From Thermoproteales archaeon (GTDB lineage Archaea > Thermoproteota > Thermoprotei > Thermoproteales > Thermocladiaceae), in assembly GCA_027068725.1 (NCBI GenBank), contig JAMOMD010000212.1, forward strand, positions 1 to 9,109: a DNA stretch of 9,109 nt. The letters are read 5' to 3'. A program made the position numbers and the translations under genes. How positions within the stretch are numbered: the stretch's first letter is position 1; each line of letters begins with the position of its first letter. A model generated the notes under the pieces. The model saw nothing but the letters and a program-made list of their open reading frames with translations. It did no database searches and had not been told where the DNA came from. Positions 6,485 through 9,109 of this stretch are shown piece after piece.

Positions 6485-6497
6485 TATTTGTAATTAA
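6485..6497 (-). promoter_or_regulatory. AT-rich possible promoter of the TFE-beta-like gene
   Basis: The minus strand reads TTAATTACAAATA about 27-39 nt before the ATG at 6458, inside the 52-bp gap after the beta-propeller gene. It is AT-rich enough for a TATA box and leaves room for a short leader containing the AGGAG. No single box stands out. Confidence 0.3.
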
Positions 6498-6510
6498 CTT
6501 GGTGCCCCAA

Positions 6511-7716
6511 TTAGGAAGAATTCAAGAGAATTCTCAACAATAGAACATCGTTGTCCCCGGTCTGCCAAGATCTGAGGCTTGGTCTCTCGCTAGTGCAGTC
6601 TTGACGCTGTTTTACAGAGTCAAGATGTTTCAGTGATGCTGCTGTTGTTGGTGTTATCTGCATTTTCACATCTTCAACACTTACCTCGACTGGGTATGCT
6701 TCAGCACTTATGTCAAACATGTCGTCTACAACACTGAGATTCCACGTAACGCCAGCAATGAGAAGATGCTTATCCTGGTATGTCACGTCTGTGAGACCAC
6801 TATACGGGAAGGCTACGGTCTTGATCAAGTCTCCTCTCGACTCATCCATTATTATCAGGACTCCATCACTGTCTCTCTTGCCTACGACAAATACCTTGCC
6901 CGATGAGACGTGTATTCCGTAGATCGATGCTTTTCCACGTTTGAAATCTATCATTCTAGCCCACGCAATATCTCCTTCTCTAGTCATCTTAAGAACAAGG
7001 ACTCTCCTGTCCTTGCATAAGCCACATGCTATGTATAGTCCCTCACGACCAACGTACATTCCATTAGGCCCAACTTCAACACTCTTGCATGTCTCATCTC
7101 TTATGTGTATGATCTTTCCCCATTCGAACACACCCATCGAACCTTCATCGTAGACTGACGAGACAAGAATCGAGGCCTTGTCCTTGACTCCCTGAGCAGA
7201 GTACACTCTATTACCGTATACTCTCAATCTTCCAAATGTTGGACTCTTTGAGCGTAGAGCCCACTTAAGTTTGAGAGACTGTCCAAGATCTTGAATTTTG
7301 CATAGCAGCGTGCCATGACTAGTGAAGAGTGTTGAGCCACGAGCATCGAATCCCCAGATGACGCTCTCCTTACCTGCAAGTGTGACTACAGCAACATCAC
7401 AGATCTCTGCATAGTGGTTGAGTTTCATTATGTAGACGGGACGTACAGTCATGTACACGCCCGGCGAGTCAACATATATGCCGCAGAGAGGCTTCTCTTT
7501 GCTCTCCTTTACTGTAAGTGGCAGATAGATGTTAGTTATTACTTCGCTAAGTTCTCTATCTACTACAATTAGAAAAGGATGCCACTCTCCACTTCTTCTG
7601 GTACTTCCAACTACGTAAATCCACCCTGCCTTATCGTAATAATGCATTGAGCTTGTCCAATCCTCAAAAGGCGTCCCAATCGCTAGCTTACGTTCAATTC
7701 TTAAATCAGGATCCAT
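6511..7716 (-). CDS. Unrecognised beta-propeller-like protein
   Basis: A 401-residue protein of unknown function. Numbering from the ATG at 7716, it repeats a short strand motif ending in Gly, spaced as in a beta-propeller: GWIYVVG (31-37), NRVYSAQG (169-176), GLYIACG (226-232), GKVFVVG (273-279) and KHLLIAG (316-322). Each is often followed by a strand pair such as RVLVLKMTREGDIAW (238-252). This suggests a five- to seven-blade propeller, probably a binding scaffold. No signal peptide or membrane segment is seen, so it is likely cytoplasmic. The last ~50 residues are polar and less regular. I choose ATG 7716 over two upstream GTGs (7728, 7725) because GGTGA at 7722-7726 makes a ribosome-binding site five bases away. 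It precedes the TFE-beta-like gene by 52 bp on the same strand; a functional link is unproven. Confidence 0.8.
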   Translation of the reverse strand: MDPDLRIERKLAIGTPFEDWTSSMHYYDKAGWIYVVGSTRRSGEWHPFLIVVDRELSEVITNIYLPLTVKESKEKPLCGIYVDSPGVYMTVRPVYIMKLNHYAEICDVAVVTLAGKESVIWGFDARGSTLFTSHGTLLCKIQDLGQSLKLKWALRSKSPTFGRLRVYGNRVYSAQGVKDKASILVSSVYDEGSMGVFEWGKIIHIRDETCKSVEVGPNGMYVGREGLYIACGLCKDRRVLVLKMTREGDIAWARMIDFKRGKASIYGIHVSSGKVFVVGKRDSDGVLIIMDESRGDLIKTVAFPYSGLTDVTYQDKHLLIAGVTWNLSVVDDMFDISAEAYPVEVSVEDVKMQITPTTAASLKHLDSVKQRQDCTSERPSLRSWQTGDNDVLLLRILLNSS

Positions 7717-7721
7717 CTCGT

Positions 7722-7726
7722 TCACC
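7722..7726 (-). promoter_or_regulatory. Ribosome-binding site deciding the beta-propeller gene start
   Basis: GGTGA on the minus strand, five bases before ATG 7716, matches the archaeal Shine-Dalgarno core (GGTGATC). It contains one of the two upstream GTG codons, making those unlikely starts. A loosely TATA-like stretch lies at about 7745-7755. Confidence 0.5.
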
Positions 7727-7769
7727 ACACAGGGAGACCATTTTCTACTTTACTATGGTTGAGATAGTG

Positions 7770-7775
7770 AAAAAA
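7770..7775 (-). terminator. T6 tract, likely aroB transcript end
   Basis: Six consecutive T on the minus strand, 73 nt after the aroB stop and shortly after a GC-rich segment (GCCGGGCCGGC, 7788-7798). Archaeal RNA polymerase stops on such T-rich tracts. It would end both aroB mRNA and the candidate C/D-like RNA. Confidence 0.5.
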
Positions 7776-7778
7776 CTT

Positions 7779-7846
7779 AGGGTCAGTGCCGGCCCGGCAT
7801 CAGTCATCGCTCACTTTTAGTGGGGGCAGGAGATCATCATCCCCTG
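7779..7846 (-). ncRNA. Possible second C/D box-like sRNA in the aroB 3' region
   Basis: Just after the aroB stop, the minus strand has a perfect box C (ATGATGA, 7834-7840) and a box D (CTGA, 7783-7786), 58 nt from end to end, a typical size. A degenerate D' (CTAA, 7817-7820) follows a 13-nt guide, and C' could be GCGATGA (7804-7810). The second interspace is 17 nt, too long for a standard archaeal guide, and CTGA occurs again directly after C'. So the internal half is irregular. It may be processed from the aroB transcript. Ends are approximate, and chance is a real alternative. Confidence 0.35.
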
Positions 7847-7853
7847 CTCACTT
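7809..7853 (-). repeat. Pair of 8-nt direct repeats after aroB
   Basis: AAGTGAGC on the minus strand occurs at 7846-7853 and again at 7809-7816, 37 nt apart. The first copy contains the aroB stop codon (TGA at 7848-7850). Each is followed within a few bases by GATGA, so this may be a small internal duplication underlying the C/D-like element. Confidence 0.5.
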
Positions 7854-8960
7854 CTCGTAATACTCATCCAGTAGATTGCTTAAGTAGCTAAGAAGTCTCA
7901 TTAGTTCCAGCTTAATTATCTCGAACTCTCCTGGACGCTTCACTACTGGCAACTTAATTATATTTCCATACCTCTTCTTGTCATGCTCAATTTTCGACAG
8001 CACGCTCTCCTTGCTTACGTAGTTAGGTATCTTGTGCGGTAACTTATACGTCTCAGCAAGCTTTAGCAAAACATCATGCACATCAGGATCTGTGTATCCC
8101 ATCCTGTTACCAAGGTCAGACTCCACGATCATGCCAATCATGACACACTCACCGTGCGTTAGCTTACCTTCAGCACATGCCTCAACTGCATGACCTACAG
8201 TATGTCCATAGTTCAGTATCTGTCTTACATCACGTTCCTCACGCTCATCAAGGTGAACTATCCAGCCCTTGCACTTCACTGAGCGCTCTATAAGTTCTGT
8301 AAGGGTCTCAGGTTCTCGCTGAAGTATCTTATCTCCGCGCACACGAAGTAGATTCAATATTTCAGGATCTATGGTCACGCCATACTTTATCACCTCAGCC
8401 AGTCCTGAACAGAACTCTCGTTCAGGAAGTGTGTACACATACCTGAGATCTTCAACTACAAGTCTAGGCTGGTATATTGTTCCTACAACATTTTTTATAC
8501 CAAACATATTCACGGCATTTTTACCGCCAATCGCGGAATCGACCATAGAAAGTAGCGTTGTCGGCACTAGAATAAGCGGCAGACCTCTCATATATATTGA
8601 AGCTACAAAACCTACAAAATCTCCTAGTGCACCACCTCCAACTCCAATAATTAGCGTAGATTTTGTTGCATTTATACTATGTAGAAAACCTACTGCATCC
8701 AACACGTTGTTTATATCTTTAGCACTCTCTCCAGCAACTACTATCTTCGTATAGGTTTCATATAGTTCTTTGAGAAGTTCTACAAGTTCCTGCGTAGGCG
8801 AGAGATCTTTTACAGATTCTTGAATAAATATGACAACCTTATCAACTTCTGACACAACATCCCTCAGAAGCTCAGGAAGTTTTCTAATACAACAATCTCC
8901 TATCACAACCTTGTACGGTCTCGAGTACGTGGGCTCTATCTCCACTTCTCTTAATGGCAC
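7848..8960 (-). CDS. aroB: 3-dehydroquinate synthase
   Basis: Converts DAHP to 3-dehydroquinate, the second step of the shikimate pathway, using NAD and a divalent metal; cytoplasmic. It is 370 residues, normal for the family. Landmarks: the NAD-binding GVGGGALGDFVGFVAS (106-121), PTTLLSMVDSAIGGKNAVN (133-151), and the metal ligands E189 in AEVIKYG, H253 in NYGHTVGHAVE and H269 in THGECV. All expected catalytic residues are present. The start is GTG at 8960, the first start codon in this frame of the intergenic gap, and it leaves the usual short strand before the family's YKVVIG. A TATA-like box 28 nt upstream and no Shine-Dalgarno suggest a leaderless transcript. The upstream gene on the same strand ends 47 nt before it, so it may also be in an operon. 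Other shikimate genes would be expected beyond the right edge, but none can be confirmed. Confidence 0.96.
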   Translation of the reverse strand: MPLREVEIEPTYSRPYKVVIGDCCIRKLPELLRDVVSEVDKVVIFIQESVKDLSPTQELVELLKELYETYTKIVVAGESAKDINNVLDAVGFLHSINATKSTLIIGVGGGALGDFVGFVASIYMRGLPLILVPTTLLSMVDSAIGGKNAVNMFGIKNVVGTIYQPRLVVEDLRYVYTLPEREFCSGLAEVIKYGVTIDPEILNLLRVRGDKILQREPETLTELIERSVKCKGWIVHLDEREERDVRQILNYGHTVGHAVEACAEGKLTHGECVMIGMIVESDLGNRMGYTDPDVHDVLLKLAETYKLPHKIPNYVSKESVLSKIEHDKKRYGNIIKLPVVKRPGEFEIIKLELMRLLSYLSNLLDEYYEK

Positions 8961-8983
8961 GTAGAGTACACTATTGTAGGGAA

Positions 8984-8991
8984 AGTTATAG
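8984..8991 (-). promoter_or_regulatory. TATA-like box for aroB
   Basis: CTATAACT on the minus strand, centred about 28 nt before the aroB GTG at 8960. The spacing is as expected for a leaderless archaeal gene, and it lies in the 47-nt gap after the upstream partial gene. Confidence 0.5.
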
Positions 8992-9007
8992 TTTGTGGAA
9001 AAGGAAC

Positions 9008-9109
9008 TTAGAAGATAGCGCTATCGACAGCTCTGTTCAGCTCTATGAAGGCATTCCTAATTTTCATAACTTCGTCCTCTAGGCCATACCTCACGGCTCT
9101 CGTTAACAA
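9008..9109 (-). CDS. C-terminal end of an unidentified gene (runs off the window)
   Basis: An open frame of 33 codons plus TAA enters from the right edge. It encodes an amphipathic, helix-rich tail, TRAVRYGLEDEVMKIRNAF (residues 3-21) then IELNRAVDSAIF at the end. The frame stops 47 nt before aroB on the same strand, as expected for a neighbouring gene. Shikimate-pathway genes often sit beside aroB in Thermoproteota, but nothing in this tail identifies one. Only the end is visible, so no product is proposed. Confidence 0.55.
   Translation of the reverse strand: MLTRAVRYGLEDEVMKIRNAFIELNRAVDSAIF

Noticed and set aside
7788..7798. GCCGGGCCGGC as a strong hairpin terminator
   Set aside because: The arms GCCGG/CCGGC leave only one base between them, too short for a loop; the nearby T6 tract is the better terminator signal.
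8371..8754. Plus-strand open frame of 127 codons inside aroB
   Set aside because: It lies antisense to the conserved catalytic core of aroB, is Ser/Thr/Pro-rich and has no recognisable motif.
1..9109. tRNA, rRNA, CRISPR array or insertion sequence
   Set aside because: No tRNA-like T-loop and acceptor arms, no regularly spaced repeats, no transposase-like protein and no terminal inverted repeats were seen.

Overview
The window is a compact stretch of an archaeal chromosome, most likely from a hyperthermophilic member of the Thermoproteota (Crenarchaeota). The evidence is the long archaeal-type PheS, a class I CCA-adding enzyme, a ThpR 2H phosphoesterase, a TFE-beta-like winged-helix/Fe-S protein, heavy AGA/AGG arginine use, GTG starts, TATA-like boxes about 28-31 nt before start codons (leaderless transcripts) and a C/D box guide RNA. 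I cannot fix the order or genus from the sequence alone.

Layout. A plus-strand gene (47-1009) encodes an unrecognised protein with a C-terminal winged helix. Everything else that codes is on the minus strand. Reading that strand from right to left there is the C-terminal end of an unidentified gene (9008-9109), aroB (3-dehydroquinate synthase), an orphan beta-propeller-like protein, a TFE-beta-like transcription factor, thpR and cca (overlapping by ATGA), pheS, a cysteine synthase family enzyme, and a small orphan of 84 aa that runs tail-to-tail into the first gene with a 30-nt overlap.

Non-coding content. The 121-nt gap between cca and pheS holds a well-formed C/D box sRNA on the plus strand, with boxes C, D', C' and D all visible and guides of 13 and 12 nt. 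Its probable TATA element (TTTTTAAG, 3879-3886) sits about 30 nt from both the sRNA and the pheS GTG start, so it may act in both directions. The same octamer lies at the same distance before thpR. A second, weaker C/D-like element lies just after the aroB stop, before a T6 tract that probably terminates aroB transcription.

How the genes fit together. Much of the window serves translation and RNA maturation: thpR and cca act on RNA ends and tRNA 3' ends, pheS charges tRNA-Phe, and the sRNA should direct 2'-O-methylation (one guide could fit a CAU-anticodon tRNA arm, which is unproven). The TFE-beta-like factor belongs to basal transcription. AroB and the cysteine synthase family enzyme are amino-acid biosynthesis genes. 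Three proteins (plus-strand winged-helix protein, 84-aa orphan, beta-propeller protein) have no function I can assign. I see no mobile element, CRISPR array, tRNA or rRNA.
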